Positions 8,124 through 21,116 of a stretch of DNA of 64,000 bases are shown piece after piece. Position 1 is the stretch's first letter. Each line of letters starts with the position of its first letter. The DNA is from Aphanothece sp. CMT-3BRIN-NPC111. Its GTDB lineage: Bacteria; Cyanobacteriota; Cyanobacteriia; Cyanobacteriales; JAHHGU01. A program made the translations under genes and the position numbers. The stretch covers positions 1 through 64,000 of the forward strand of contig JAHHGU010000019.1 in assembly GCA_019359765.1 (NCBI GenBank). Reading direction: 5' to 3'. Under the pieces are notes generated by a model. The model was not told the DNA's origin. It did not search any database and saw only the letters and a list, made by a program, of their open reading frames with translations.

Positions 8124-8395
8124 TTGACGCTCTCCCGTTAACCCTTGCGGGTATAACGGAAGCTTCTCCCTTGTGGAAAGAAGTTACCGCTTCAACCGGA
8201 GTCCAACGACTTAACCGTCCACGGTCAGCTCCGTAACGCCCGACCGGAGTTGTGTAGCGTAAAAGCCTACACGTCTTAATTCAATTGAAAGTTTTGCACG
8301 TCTATAACAGGAAACCCCTGCCGACATTAAGTTGGATTAGCTAATCCGATTTTCTCATTTTTTGGTTCTTATTTGGAGGTGTAGTTCCTCCTTAT
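8124..8395 (-). mobile_element. Probable tnpB-type transposon remnant with omega-RNA-like right end
   Basis: Read on the minus strand, this gap between apcB and apcC carries a chain of hairpins: GTGTAG/CTACAC, CTCCG/CGGAG and CCGTTA-ACCC-GCAA-GGGT-TAACGG. It ends in GGGAGAGCGTCAA. That is the kind of right end seen after tnpB genes of IS200/IS605/IS607-type elements in cyanobacteria, where the omega RNA overlaps the gene tail. A short open stretch before the hairpins ends LRSGVTELTVDG-stop, like a TnpB C-terminus, but the rest of the gene is missing. The upstream part (GGAGGAACTACACCTCC, then an ATG with a six-codon frame) may be the original left end and start codon, so this looks like an internally deleted copy. 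The family assignment is from memory of such ends. Confidence 0.45.
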
Positions 8396-8729
8396 AGCTC
8401 AAGCTACCACTATTCGCAGCTTCAATGTTTGAGGCGTATGCCAGAATATGGCAACCAAAACACTTGGTGAAATGCTCAAGCCGCATGCTCAGAACTGCCT
8501 TAGCGTCTACACTAAGCGCGGCGTAGCTGTTCGCACAGGGCGCAGAACCGAAACTTTATATGGGTGGCTCTAAATAGATCAAAGCCCAGGAGTCAAGAGT
8601 CAATACTAGATCGCCAAAACTCATCTGCCGCAAAGGCTCGAGTTAGACAAGCCTTTAACAAGCTAGCACTCACTCCTGACTTCCCAGACCTTAACTAAAG
8701 AACCTAAGTTCTCAGCACTCTTAGAGTAC

Positions 8730-9215
8730 TTAGCTTAAACCAGAGGAGATGTAGTCTAAATAGACGCCCATTTCCTTACCAGCATCGGAACCTACGAGGC
8801 TAGCTGTGACTTCTTTCATAGCTTGAATAGACTGCACGGTGGCAGAGATAGGAACACCCAGGGAGTTGTAGGTTTCCTTCAAGCCATTCAGCACGCGCTC
8901 ATCCAAGATGGAGGGGTCGCCTGCGAGCATAGCATAGGTAGCATAACGCAGGTAGTAGTCGAGGTCGCGGATGCAAGCAGCATAGCGACGGGTGGTGTAC
9001 ATGTTGCCGCCGGGACGGGTGATGTCAGAGTACAGCAGGGACTTGGCAACAGCTTCCTTAACGATTGCAGCAGCATTAGCGCTGATGGTGCCAGCAGCAC
9101 GAACCCGCAGTTCGCCGGTTTGGAAATAAGCTTGCAGCTTGGCGATCGCACCACTGTCCAAATATTTGCCTTGGACGTCAGAGGAATTGATAACGGAAGT
9201 AATTGCGTCTTGCAT
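8730..9215 (-). CDS. apcB: Allophycocyanin beta subunit ApcB
   Basis: A 161-residue biliprotein. With ApcA it forms the (alpha-beta)3 allophycocyanin trimers of the phycobilisome core, which pass excitation energy to the photosystems. The phycocyanobilin-binding cysteine is in [20 protein letters not shown] (about residue 81). The asparagine methylated in beta subunits lies in the preceding GGNMYTTR. The length is standard. AAGGAAA lies upstream of the ATG. It follows apcA after 77 bp and is certainly co-transcribed with it. Confidence 0.97.
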   Translation of the reverse strand: MQDAITSVINSSDVQGKYLDSGAIAKLQAYFQTGELRVRAAGTISANAAAIVKEAVAKSLLYSDITRPGGNMYTTRRYAACIRDLDYYLRYATYAMLAGDPSILDERVLNGLKETYNSLGVPISATVQSIQAMKEVTASLVGSDAGKEMGVYLDYISSGLS

Positions 9216-9292
9216 GGTTTGTTTTGTTTCCTTAGCTCACAAATTTATTGTTGCTTTAAGTTCTCAGTTGCAGATCCAGAAAGGGCAGAACC

Positions 9293-9778
9293 CTACTGCA
9301 TAGCACCGATCAGATAATCGAAGTAAGATCCGGCTTCAGCGGCATCTTCACCAGACATCATGGAAGTGGCAGCGTTCTTCATGGCGCGGACACCTTCGGC
9401 AACTGCATCCACAGGAGTACCCAGGGACTTGTACATTTCACGAACACCCACAACACCGATTTCTTCGATTGGGGTGACATCGCCGGACACAACTCCGTAG
9501 GTGATCAGACGCAGGTAGTAATCTAGGTCGCGCAGGCAAGTAGCGGTCAGTTCTTCACCGTAGGCATTGCCGCCGGGAGAAACGATATCGGGACGTTTTT
9601 GGAACAGTTGGTCGCCAGCTTGCTTGACCAGGCGTTCGCGGGAGTCAGTCAGGGCTTGAGCGATGCGAAGACGACGCTGACCTGTGGTCACAAAGCTCTT
9701 AATCCGATCCAATTCGCCGGGGCTGAGATAACGGGCTTCGGCATCTGCATTCACGATCGCTTTCGTGACAATACTCAT
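9293..9778 (-). CDS. apcA: Allophycocyanin alpha subunit ApcA
   Basis: A 161-residue allophycocyanin alpha subunit. The bilin-attachment cysteine is in [20 protein letters not shown]. The C-terminus [14 protein letters not shown] is typical. The frame is open upstream of 9778, but the correct start is the ATG before [20 protein letters not shown], because a perfect GGAGGAAT ribosome-binding site precedes it. A strong promoter is expected in the ~270 bp upstream, after the apcE terminator. First gene of the apcA-apcB-(apcC) unit. Confidence 0.97.
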   Translation of the reverse strand: MSIVTKAIVNADAEARYLSPGELDRIKSFVTTGQRRLRIAQALTDSRERLVKQAGDQLFQKRPDIVSPGGNAYGEELTATCLRDLDYYLRLITYGVVSGDVTPIEEIGVVGVREMYKSLGTPVDAVAEGVRAMKNAATSMMSGEDAAEAGSYFDYLIGAMQ

Positions 9779-10048
9779 TGAGGGATTCCTCCAAAAAAAA
9801 ATTGTTACCAGATGTGTGAAAGCTGGCTTTTGCCAATCCAGCACTGAGTCTATCTTGCTGTTAAGTCCTGAACCTCTAAGAGTGTTTAAGTACTCTCAAG
9901 GTGATTAGGATTACAAGCTCTATGACTCTTAAGACACAGCTACCTTCCGGAAATAATTTTGCGGCATTTAGTTCACATTCTGGTTGGGTTCGTAACAGTT
10001 TGTAATATTGTTTTTCAGATTTGGGTTTGTGCTGGGTTAATGGAGCCC
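9779..10048 (-). promoter_or_regulatory. apcA upstream region
   Basis: 270 bp between the apcE terminator hairpin and apcA. No ORF is seen, and it is AT-rich. Because the hairpin should stop most apcE transcripts, the abundant apcAB message must start here. I did not identify individual promoter boxes with confidence. Confidence 0.5.
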
Positions 10049-10101
10049 AAAAAAGCCTCGGATTGACCAGGAGAGTCTACACTCTCCTGACCAATCCGAG
10101 G
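10049..10101 (-). terminator. Long terminator hairpin after apcE
   Basis: On the minus strand, a 46-base hairpin has a 21-bp stem (CCTCGGATTG-GT-CAGGAGAGT paired with its complement through two G-U pairs) and a 4-base loop. CTTTTTT follows. It begins ~100 bp after the apcE stop and precedes apcA. It should strongly limit read-through from apcE, so the linker is made in much lower amounts than the allophycocyanin subunits. Confidence 0.9.
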
Positions 10102-10204
10102 AAAGAACTTATTGATTTTAGATTGGCGATTTGGACAGACAGGTCAGAATTTAGGCTCTTCCGAACCAGGCAAACCCACCAATGATCCCAAACCTAGAAT
10201 CTCT

Positions 10205-13943
<3,739 letters not shown>

Positions 13944-15140
13944 ATGAAAACTCCCAAGGATATTAGTTCCGCTGTCGAGCGTCTTTACGATACTTATCCG
14001 TTTCCGCCAGAACCGCTACTGGATACGCCACCACCTGGGTATAACTGGCGTTGGAATTGGCTAGCTGCCTACAACTTCTGCACCGGACAAAAACCCCAAA
14101 AGCAGGATATCCGCATTTTGGATGCTGGTTGCGGCACTGGCGTGGGAACCGAGTATTTAGTTCATCTTAATCCCCAGGCTGAGGTAGTTGGGATTGACTT
14201 GAGTTCTGGCGCGCTGCAAGTGGCACAAGAACGCTGTCGCAAGTCAGGGGCAAATCGGGTGGAGTTTCATCACCTCAGCTTGTACGACGCTGACAAGTTG
14301 CCAGGTGAGTTTGATTTGATTAACTGTGTGGGTGTGCTGCACCATTTACCCGATCCTAAACGAGGGATTCAATCTCTGGCGAGCAAGCTGCGTCCTGGGG
14401 GATTGATGCACATTTTTGTGTATGGGGAGCTGGGTAGGTATGAAATCCAACTGATGCAACAGGCGATCGCACTTTTGCAAGGCAACCAGCGAGGGGACTA
14501 CCGCGATGGCGTACAGTTGGGACGTCAAATATTTTCTTCTTTACCAGATACTAACCGTCTTGTCAAGCGAGAAAAAGAACGCTGGTCGTTAGAAAATCAT
14601 CGGGATGAATGCTTTGCGGATATGTATGTTCATCCTCAGGAAATTGACTACAACATCGAGACTTTATTTGAACTAATTGATGCTTCAGGTTTGGACTTTG
14701 TTGGCTTTTCTAACCCCAAATATTGGCAGTTAGAGCGGCTTTTGGGTAATAATCCTGAGTTGATGGAACGAGCTAAAGGCTTGAGTGATCGAGAACGTTA
14801 CCGAGTAATTGAATTATTAGATCCAGAAGCTGCTACTCACTATGAGTTTTTCCTGGGACGTCCTCCCATACCCAAAACGGATTGGTCATCTGATGAGGAT
14901 CTTTTAGCAGCAATACCAGAACGGAATCCTTGTATGGACGGATGGCCTAGCAAGTGTTTGTTTAACTACGATTATCAGATTATCAATCTGTCAGAATCAG
15001 AGTTGGAATTTCTGCAAGCTTGTGATGCTAATTCCCAGGAACATAAAACTGTGGGGGAAATTTTAGCTGGTGTTGAGTTAGGGGTGGATCAAGTGCGATC
15101 GCTACAACAGCAACAGCTAGTTATGTTGAAAATAGGTTGA
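13944..15140 (+). CDS. SAM-dependent methyltransferase (class I) with C-terminal extension
   Basis: A 398-residue protein. Residues ~45-160 form a class I methyltransferase domain with motif I LDAGCGTGVGTEYL, an acidic residue ending strand 2 (VVGIDLSSGAL) and motif IV-like FDLINCVGVLHHLPDP. The first ~45 residues (ERLYDTYPFPPEPLLDTPPP) and the C-terminal ~200 residues are outside the core. They are shared by a cyanobacterial methyltransferase group of unknown substrate. The C-terminal part ends in a small winged-helix-like segment (EHKTVGEILAGVELGVDQVR). I chose the ATG at 13944, since the upstream ~50 codons lack a start and family character. It is divergent from apcE and followed at 15349 by a terminator. 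Confidence 0.85.
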   Translation: MKTPKDISSAVERLYDTYPFPPEPLLDTPPPGYNWRWNWLAAYNFCTGQKPQKQDIRILDAGCGTGVGTEYLVHLNPQAEVVGIDLSSGALQVAQERCRKSGANRVEFHHLSLYDADKLPGEFDLINCVGVLHHLPDPKRGIQSLASKLRPGGLMHIFVYGELGRYEIQLMQQAIALLQGNQRGDYRDGVQLGRQIFSSLPDTNRLVKREKERWSLENHRDECFADMYVHPQEIDYNIETLFELIDASGLDFVGFSNPKYWQLERLLGNNPELMERAKGLSDRERYRVIELLDPEAATHYEFFLGRPPIPKTDWSSDEDLLAAIPERNPCMDGWPSKCLFNYDYQIINLSESELEFLQACDANSQEHKTVGEILAGVELGVDQVRSLQQQQLVMLKIG

Positions 15141-15642
15141 TATTTTCTTTACTTGTTACCGATTGCCAATCCAAAAATGTTGAACTAGATACAAAGTTTT
15201 ACATTTGAGATTGTTAGCGGCTATGGATGGACAATTTTGCCAAGACAAAATTTTGGCAAGCAAAGTATTGAGCCATGACTAAAACCGCTATTTATGGTAG
15301 TGGTTCAATAATTTTTGAATCATTATCTAACAATACATTTTTTATTTCAGCCCAAAATTATTACATTTTGGGCTAATTTTTTAAATATTTCTTAACATTC
15401 AAGACTTCTAGGTTTGGGCATGGATTTTGATCCGACACAGCCGGATCAAGAGAAAGGTCTACTTTCAGTTTATGGCTTAACTACCTTGCTTGGTGACATA
15501 CTATATTTTTCTAATTTTTGCAGTGATATTGGTCACTCTTATACTAAACATTTATCACCATCTCTGACGACTGCAAATCATAGGGTGTCGCCGAGAAAGC
15601 ATAGATATTAGTTATGGCGAGATAAATTAGTACAAATTAACA
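15141..15642. other. Intergenic region with terminator
   Basis: AT-rich spacer between the methyltransferase and the beta-helix protein. Apart from the hairpin at 15349-15385, no feature is supported. A 65-codon plus-strand frame at 15414-15611 has no recognisable sequence. Confidence 0.5.
15349..15385 (+). terminator. Rho-independent terminator
   Basis: A perfect 10-bp stem (AGCCCAAAAT/ATTTTGGGCT) with a 6-base loop is followed by AATTTTTTAAAT. It lies ~210 bp after the methyltransferase stop on the same strand. Confidence 0.85.
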
Positions 15643-17481
15643 ATGAAACAATCCAAATTGTCTAGCCTAATGTATACACTAGCCTGGCAGTGCATATGTC
15701 CTATAGGGGTAATTTCTGGGCTAGTATTATCTCCTATTCCTGCTTTAGCAACTAAACAGTTCCCGACAGACTTCATGCGGAACGTCAAAACTTATTACGG
15801 TGCCAAAGGTGATGGTGTTACTGATGACACAGCCGCTATTCAGAAAGCCTTGGATGATGGGCGAACTCAAAGCCAAGATTACAACGGAAAACCCAAAAGT
15901 CTGTATTTCCCGGCGGGAAATTACTTAATCAGCAACACTCTAAAATGGAATGGTTGCTGCGTCAACTGGCAGGGTCAGGGTAGCGATAGCACCTTTATTA
16001 AACTAAAGGATAATACTGTTGGGTTTAATGACCCGAATGTACCCAAAGCGGTTATTCAAACTCCCTCGGGCAATATGTCATTTCGCCAGAATATAGTCGA
16101 TATGACAGTTAACACGGGTACAAACAATCCAGGAGCAATTGGTATTAGCTATATTGCTAACAACAGTGGTTCCCTCCGTGATGTAACCATTAAATCGGGT
16201 GACGGTAAAGGGAAAGCAGGGTTAGATCTGTCACGACAATGGCCTGGTCCCTGCTTAATCAAAAATGTGCAGATTAACGGATTTGACTATGGCATTTACA
16301 TTAAAAATGCAGAATATGGCCCCACCTTTGAAAACATTAATCTAACTAATCAGAAAGTTGCTGGTATTCGCAACGAAGGAAATACACTTGCTATTCGAGG
16401 TTTACAAACTAATAGTTTAGCGCCAGCTATTCAGAACCCACTAGCATGGGGTTCAGTAATTGTATTAGATGGTAATTTTCACAGTGCTTTATCAACAAGC
16501 AGCGCCATTGAGAACAGCGGCTATCTATATGCTAGAAATATTGTTGCTAGTGGCTATCAATCAGCGATTCGCAATTTAGGATCTATTCTTCCTGGACTTT
16601 CTCAGTCTGAATATATTTCTGGTAGTATCTATAGCCTATTTGATAGCCCACAGCGCTCACTAAATTTGCCAATCGAAGAAACGCCTAGCTTTCATGACAA
16701 TATTCTGGCTAATTGGGGAAAATTTAGCCCCCGCTGGTATGGAGATACTGGTACATTACAAAGTTTATTAAATTCTGGTAAATCAACAATTTACTTTCCC
16801 CAAGGAGTTTATTTTACTTATGACAAAAAGGTAGTTACAGTTCCAGCTACTGTAAAACGAATTATTGGTTTTTCGTCAGTTGTCAACAGGGGTCCCGATC
16901 AGGGCGGTATTGTATTCCGTGTTCAAGAGAATAGCACTGAACCGCTGATTATTGAGCAATTTGGCTATGGAGTTTCAGTTGAGCATGCTTCTGCACGGAC
17001 AGTGGTCATGAAACAGGGGAATTATCGGTATACAGATTTCCCAAGCGCTGGCAAGCTCTTTCTAGAAGACGTGCAATTGTGGAACTTAAACTTGAACTAC
17101 CCCCATAGTGTCTGGGCACGGCAGCTAAATGTCGAGAGCTTTACTCCAGGAGCTGCTAAGATTGCCAACAAAGGAGGAAATCTGTGGATTTTGGGTCTGA
17201 AGACTGAGCGTAAAGGCACGGTCATTAATACAAGCGCGGGTGGAAAGACTGAGCTATTGGGAAGCATAATTTATCCCGCCGAGGATTTTACTACGCAAGA
17301 TAAGACAGTGGCAGCTTTCATCAATAATGACTCCAGCCAATCGCTAATCTATTCCCTCAGCTCTTATGCGGCAAACCGAAATTATGAAATTCAAGTTGAA
17401 GAAACCCGAAACGGAGTCAAGCGCCAGCTTTTGACCACAAATACGCCTAAACGGATGCCTTTGTTTGTCGGCTATCCATAA
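15643..17481 (+). CDS. Secreted pectate-lyase-superfamily beta-helix protein
   Basis: A 612-residue protein with an N-terminal export signal (hydrophobic stretch ending SPIPALA, cleavage near residue 36). The start of the mature part has the Pectate_lyase_3 / GH28-like signature NVKTYYGAKGDGVTDDTAAI, followed by YFPAGNYLI. This predicts a right-handed parallel beta-helix acting on an extracellular or envelope polysaccharide. A second, shorter helix entry is visible at LQSLLNSGKSTIYFPQGVYF (~370-400). The catalytic residues are not obvious, so it may bind rather than cleave polysaccharide. Codon use is A/T-rich relative to neighbours, and it stands alone between two long spacers, so acquisition by transfer is possible. 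Confidence 0.8.
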   Translation: MKQSKLSSLMYTLAWQCICPIGVISGLVLSPIPALATKQFPTDFMRNVKTYYGAKGDGVTDDTAAIQKALDDGRTQSQDYNGKPKSLYFPAGNYLISNTLKWNGCCVNWQGQGSDSTFIKLKDNTVGFNDPNVPKAVIQTPSGNMSFRQNIVDMTVNTGTNNPGAIGISYIANNSGSLRDVTIKSGDGKGKAGLDLSRQWPGPCLIKNVQINGFDYGIYIKNAEYGPTFENINLTNQKVAGIRNEGNTLAIRGLQTNSLAPAIQNPLAWGSVIVLDGNFHSALSTSSAIENSGYLYARNIVASGYQSAIRNLGSILPGLSQSEYISGSIYSLFDSPQRSLNLPIEETPSFHDNILANWGKFSPRWYGDTGTLQSLLNSGKSTIYFPQGVYFTYDKKVVTVPATVKRIIGFSSVVNRGPDQGGIVFRVQENSTEPLIIEQFGYGVSVEHASARTVVMKQGNYRYTDFPSAGKLFLEDVQLWNLNLNYPHSVWARQLNVESFTPGAAKIANKGGNLWILGLKTERKGTVINTSAGGKTELLGSIIYPAEDFTTQDKTVAAFINNDSSQSLIYSLSSYAANRNYEIQVEETRNGVKRQLLTTNTPKRMPLFVGYP

Positions 17482-18123
17482 CAGATAAGTTCTATATCCT
17501 TAGCTCTCTTGGGTCAATATGCTTCTGTGTCTTTCACTTTGGCTTAGAGCGCATCAAGTGCAGGCTAGATATCAGCATGCTCGTAAACGCTCTTATGGTC
17601 TGCCTCTAAACTATGTACCTAAAACTGTAATCAAGTAGAACCACTTAAATTACAAGGATGTCAAGGGTAGGTTTGGTTAAGGCATTTAGGCGTTAGTGAA
17701 GCGGCGCGTAAGCGCTAGCCTTCTGGTTGGGAGGAGCGCTTAGCACATAGAGTACTTAGGTTTGATCGGGTGTTTCCTGCGGAAATGCTGAACGCTGGCA
17801 CTCTCTACCATCCTAAAAATAATTAAGTGGCTCTACTTATGCGCTCTTTATAAACCAGAACTGGCAGATGGGAGAGCGATATCACTGGGTGAGTAGAAGA
17901 ATAGCCCAGCCCTGTTCCAGCCAGAAAAGTGACAACCTCTGGCATCAAGCCGGGTCAGATAGCCTGATCAGCTAGTTCAGCACAATTGTTGCCCGGCTAA
18001 TAGCATTAACCCATACCCCTGGGAAACATGAGGACGAATAAAAGGCACGTCCGCCAGCTGAGGCCAGATTAAATTTTTTTAAGTATTGTTAACGCTCCAT
18101 GATATGATTACATCTGGCGTGTC
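17482..18123. other. Long spacer before the atp operon
   Basis: No gene seen over 640 bp. It contains the MITE-like element at 17635-17836 and, at its right end, the promoter and leader of the atp operon (AT-rich from ~18060, with a TGATATGATTACAT stretch just before the first ATG). Confidence 0.6.
17635..17836. mobile_element. MITE-like inverted-repeat element
   Basis: About 202 bp bounded by imperfect terminal inverted repeats. The left end begins GTAGAACCACTTAAATTA. The complement of the right end begins GTAGAGCCACTTAATTAT, and both share AGGATG further in. There is no ORF inside. A diverged, shorter relative lies at 38890-39001. It keeps the inner GTTTGGTTAAGGCATTTAGG-like block, the GTTTGAT block and the right end (ATCCTA-AAATAATTAAGTG). 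No convincing target duplication was seen, and no transposase in the window matches. Confidence 0.55.
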
Positions 18124-18588
18124 ATGGTCAAGCCAAAGAGAAGCTTTGTGAACTTGCCAGAAGAATCACCTGAAACCACACCGCTGCCGGGGGATATATC
18201 TCCACCGAGTTCGCCAGAATCAAAACCCTCTGGCTCCATGCAAGAGTACTACCAACTCCAGCAAGAGTTGTTTCTCAGTACCCTGGCTTTGACGGGGATT
18301 ATTTTTATCTCTGTCTGGATTTTTTATTCCCTGAACATCGCCCTGAATTATTTGATTGGGGCGTGCACATGTGTGGTTTACTTGAAAATGCTGGCGTCGG
18401 ACGTTGAGCGACTGGGCGGGGAAAAAAAAAGTCTGAGCAAGAATCGGTTAGCTCTATTTATTGGGTTGATTATAGTCGCAACTCAATGGAATCAGCTACA
18501 GGTTCTGCCCATATTTTTGGGATTTCTAACCTACAAAGCCGCTCTCATCGTCTATATGCTTCGGATTACGTTTCTCCCTGACAGTTGA
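18124..18588 (+). CDS. ATP synthase protein I
   Basis: A 154-residue membrane protein, the product of the first gene of cyanobacterial atp operons. In other bacteria its relatives help assemble the c-ring or insert Mg2+. It has a polar, proline-rich N-terminal ~40 residues and then four hydrophobic segments (~52-70, 72-90, 109-122, 127-148). It is poorly conserved across species, so identification rests on the position just before subunit a and on the four-segment layout. The ATG at 18124 is the first in frame. Confidence 0.85.
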   Translation: MVKPKRSFVNLPEESPETTPLPGDISPPSSPESKPSGSMQEYYQLQQELFLSTLALTGIIFISVWIFYSLNIALNYLIGACTCVVYLKMLASDVERLGGEKKSLSKNRLALFIGLIIVATQWNQLQVLPIFLGFLTYKAALIVYMLRITFLPDS

Positions 18589-18643
18589 TAAGTTGTGCCG
18601 TCTTAGAATTCTCCAACCCTAATTGCTGGAGAACCCCTGTTGA

Positions 18644-19405
18644 ATGGAAATGCTAAGTTTTCTTTCCGCCTTTAATTCTCTTCCTCTTGCCAGACTAGAA
18701 GTTGGTCACCATCTTTATTGGCAAGTAGGAAATCTAAAAATCCACGGACAGGTTTTTCTCACATCCTGGATTGTGATTGGTATTCTTCTGATTGCCTCGC
18801 TAGCTGCAACTCGAAATATCCAACGGATTCCCAAAGGTATACAAAACTTTATGGAATACGCTCTGGAATTCATTCGAGATCTGGCAAGAAACCAGCTGGG
18901 TGAGAAAGAGTACCGTCCTTGGCTGCCGTTTATTGGCACATTGTTTTTGTTTATATTCGTGTCAAATTGGTCGGGTGCTTTAGTTCCCTGGAAGCTTATC
19001 CACCTCCCAGAAGGTGAGTTAGCTGCACCTACTAATGACATCAATACGACAGTGGCACTGGCATTGCTAACTTCTTTAGCGTACTTCTACGCAGGTTTTA
19101 GCAAGCGGGGTTTAGGGTACTTTAAAAAGTATATCGAGCCAACGCCGATCCTATTACCCATTGCCATTTTAGAAGATTTCACCAAGCCCCTTTCCCTAAG
19201 CTTCCGTTTATTTGGCAACATTCTAGCGGATGAATTAGTGGTAGCAGTGCTGGTTCTACTGGTTCCCCTGTTTGTGCCTCTGCCAGTAATGGCTTTGGGA
19301 CTATTTACCAGTGCCATTCAAGCCCTAGTTTTTGCCACATTAGCCGCTGCATACATTCATGAAGCGATAGAGGGGCACGGTGATGAAGGGCATGAGGAGC
19401 ATTGA
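18644..19405 (+). CDS. atpB: ATP synthase F0 subunit a
   Basis: A 253-residue membrane subunit that forms the proton half-channels against the c-ring. The essential arginine is in [15 protein letters not shown]. The C-terminal helix [19 protein letters not shown] is typical. An earlier conserved segment is [12 protein letters not shown]. Two ATG codons lie at the start (18644 and 18650); either is possible. The symbol atpI is also used for this gene in cyanobacteria and plastids. Confidence 0.95.
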   Translation: MEMLSFLSAFNSLPLARLEVGHHLYWQVGNLKIHGQVFLTSWIVIGILLIASLAATRNIQRIPKGIQNFMEYALEFIRDLARNQLGEKEYRPWLPFIGTLFLFIFVSNWSGALVPWKLIHLPEGELAAPTNDINTTVALALLTSLAYFYAGFSKRGLGYFKKYIEPTPILLPIAILEDFTKPLSLSFRLFGNILADELVVAVLVLLVPLFVPLPVMALGLFTSAIQALVFATLAAAYIHEAIEGHGDEGHEEH

Positions 19406-19594
19406 CCTTAGGTAAGGATATACGGCGTAGCCGTTAACGCAGGCGAGGATGAATAAAATTCATGCCACCTTCCCCCTGTCACCTAGTTGAATGCCCTCAG
19501 TTGATGTAAGTTGGAAATTTGGACAGGGTTGAAAATACACGCATCCAAAATCCAAGATCGAAAATCGTTTGTTTTGTAATCAAGTTAAGGATAA

Positions 19595-19846
<252 letters not shown>

Positions 19847-19860
19847 AAGTTTTTGTGAGA

Positions 19861-19888
19861 GTAGAGACGTGGTAAATCACGTCTCTAC
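19861..19888. repeat. Perfect palindrome between atpE and atpF2
   Basis: An 11-bp perfect stem (GTAGAGACGTG/CACGTCTCTAC) with a 6-base loop, 15 bp after the subunit c stop codon. There is no T-run, so it is not a classical terminator. It may stabilise the 3' end of the abundant c-subunit message or be a copy of a dispersed palindromic repeat common in cyanobacteria. Confidence 0.85.
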
Positions 19889-20021
19889 TTGGCACAAGGT
19901 TTTTGGTTTCTAGTCCAATTGAAGTAAGTTGACCCCCCAAGGCTTAGGGGTCTAAAGAATATGACAGGTAGAATAATGTTGCTTGCCATTAAAACTGCTG
20001 TTAAAGCCAAAGAGGGAAGAA

Positions 20022-20456
20022 ATGTTTGATTTCGACGCTACCTTACCGTTGATGGCAGTGCAGTTTCTGCTCTTGGCAGCGCTATTAAATGTGGTTTTTT
20101 ATAAGCCACTGATGAAGGCGCTAGATGAACGCGATGATTACATCCGCAGCAATGAGGTTGGTGCGCGCGAACGCTTGTCTAAAGCTGAGCAATTGGCAAA
20201 GCAATATGAGGAAAAGCTAGCGGATACCCGCAGGCAGTCTCAAGCGCTGATTATGAACGCTCAAGCGGATGCCCAGAAAATAGGCGCTCAAAAAATTGCT
20301 GAGGCGCAGCAAGAAGCTCAGACGAAAAGAGAACAAGCCGCTAGAGAGATTGAACAGCAAAAGCAGGAAGCATTGCAATCTCTAGAGCAACAGGTTGATG
20401 GTCTGAGTCGCCAAATTCTGGAAAAAATATTGGGACCAGAGCTGGTCAACAGGTAG
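20022..20456 (+). CDS. atpF2: ATP synthase F0 subunit b'
   Basis: A 144-residue peripheral-stalk subunit found in photosynthetic bacteria and plastids, where b and b' form a heterodimer. It has one N-terminal membrane segment ([20 protein letters not shown]) and a long charged coiled coil rich in Ala, Gln and Glu, ending [11 protein letters not shown]. The upstream frame adds 13 residues, but the ATG at 20022 follows GAGGGAAGA and matches the family start MFDFDATLP. Also called atpG in cyanobacterial nomenclature. Confidence 0.94.
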   Translation: MFDFDATLPLMAVQFLLLAALLNVVFYKPLMKALDERDDYIRSNEVGARERLSKAEQLAKQYEEKLADTRRQSQALIMNAQADAQKIGAQKIAEAQQEAQTKREQAAREIEQQKQEALQSLEQQVDGLSRQILEKILGPELVNR

Positions 20457-20475
20457 AGAGTTTGAAGGAAAAGCT

Positions 20476-20496
20476 GTCATTAGTCATTAGTCATTA
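20476..20496. repeat. STRR heptamer (GTCATTA)3
   Basis: Three tandem copies of GTCATTA in the b'-b spacer. A run of related, partly complementary units follows (ATGATCGATGACTGATGACC), giving an imperfect hairpin. Confidence 0.8.
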
Positions 20497-20543
20497 TGTA
20501 AAAAAAATAATGATCGATGACTGATGACCGATGACCAAAGGGG

Positions 20544-21116
20544 ATGGGTATGATGGGGACTTTTTTCTTACTAGCAGAGGCGGCTCACTCAGCTGCATCT
20601 GAATTAGCTGAAGCTGAAGGGCATAGTGGTTTCGGCTTCAATTTTGACATTTTAGAAAGCAATCTAATTAACCTGGCGATTCTTATTGGGTTACTGTTTT
20701 ACTTTGGGCGTAGCTTCTTAGGAAAAGTCCTGGGTGAGCGTCGCGAAAAAATTGAAACGGCCATTAAGGAAGCAGAACAGCGCCAGAAAGAGGCAGCTGC
20801 TGCCCTCTCTGACGCCCAGCAAAAGTTAACTCAGGCTCAGGCGGAGGCAGAACGAATCCGCTCTGCTGCCGAAGAAAGTGCAAAGTCAGCCAAAGAAACT
20901 GTTTTGGCGAAGGCAGCGCAGGATGTAGAACGATTGAAAGAAACAGCGGCTCAAGATTTGAACAGCGAAAGAGATCGAGCGATCGCACAACTGCGCCAAC
21001 AAGTTGCGGCTATGGCAATGCAGCGAGTTGAGTCGCAACTAAGCTCTCACTTAGATGACTCCGCTCAGCAACAATTAATCGATCGCAGCATTGCGCTAGT
21101 AGGAGGTGGATCGTGA
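20544..21116 (+). CDS. atpF: ATP synthase F0 subunit b
   Basis: A 190-residue second peripheral-stalk subunit. It has a short N-terminal extension, a hydrophobic segment (LESNLINLAILIGLLFYFGR, ~37-56) and then a long Ala/Glu/Lys/Gln-rich coiled coil typical of subunit b. Several in-frame ATGs cluster at the start; the first, at 20544, is preceded by AAAGGGG. Its stop codon overlaps the GTG start of the delta subunit by four bases, so the two are translationally coupled. Confidence 0.95.
   Translation: MGMMGTFFLLAEAAHSAASELAEAEGHSGFGFNFDILESNLINLAILIGLLFYFGRSFLGKVLGERREKIETAIKEAEQRQKEAAAALSDAQQKLTQAQAEAERIRSAAEESAKSAKETVLAKAAQDVERLKETAAQDLNSERDRAIAQLRQQVAAMAMQRVESQLSSHLDDSAQQQLIDRSIALVGGGS

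Noticed and set aside
8823..9317. 164-codon plus-strand ORF antisense to apcB
   Set aside because: A shadow of the highly biased codon use of apcB.
15414..15611. 65-codon plus-strand ORF
   Set aside because: No recognisable motif, no good ribosome-binding site, odd composition; probably chance.
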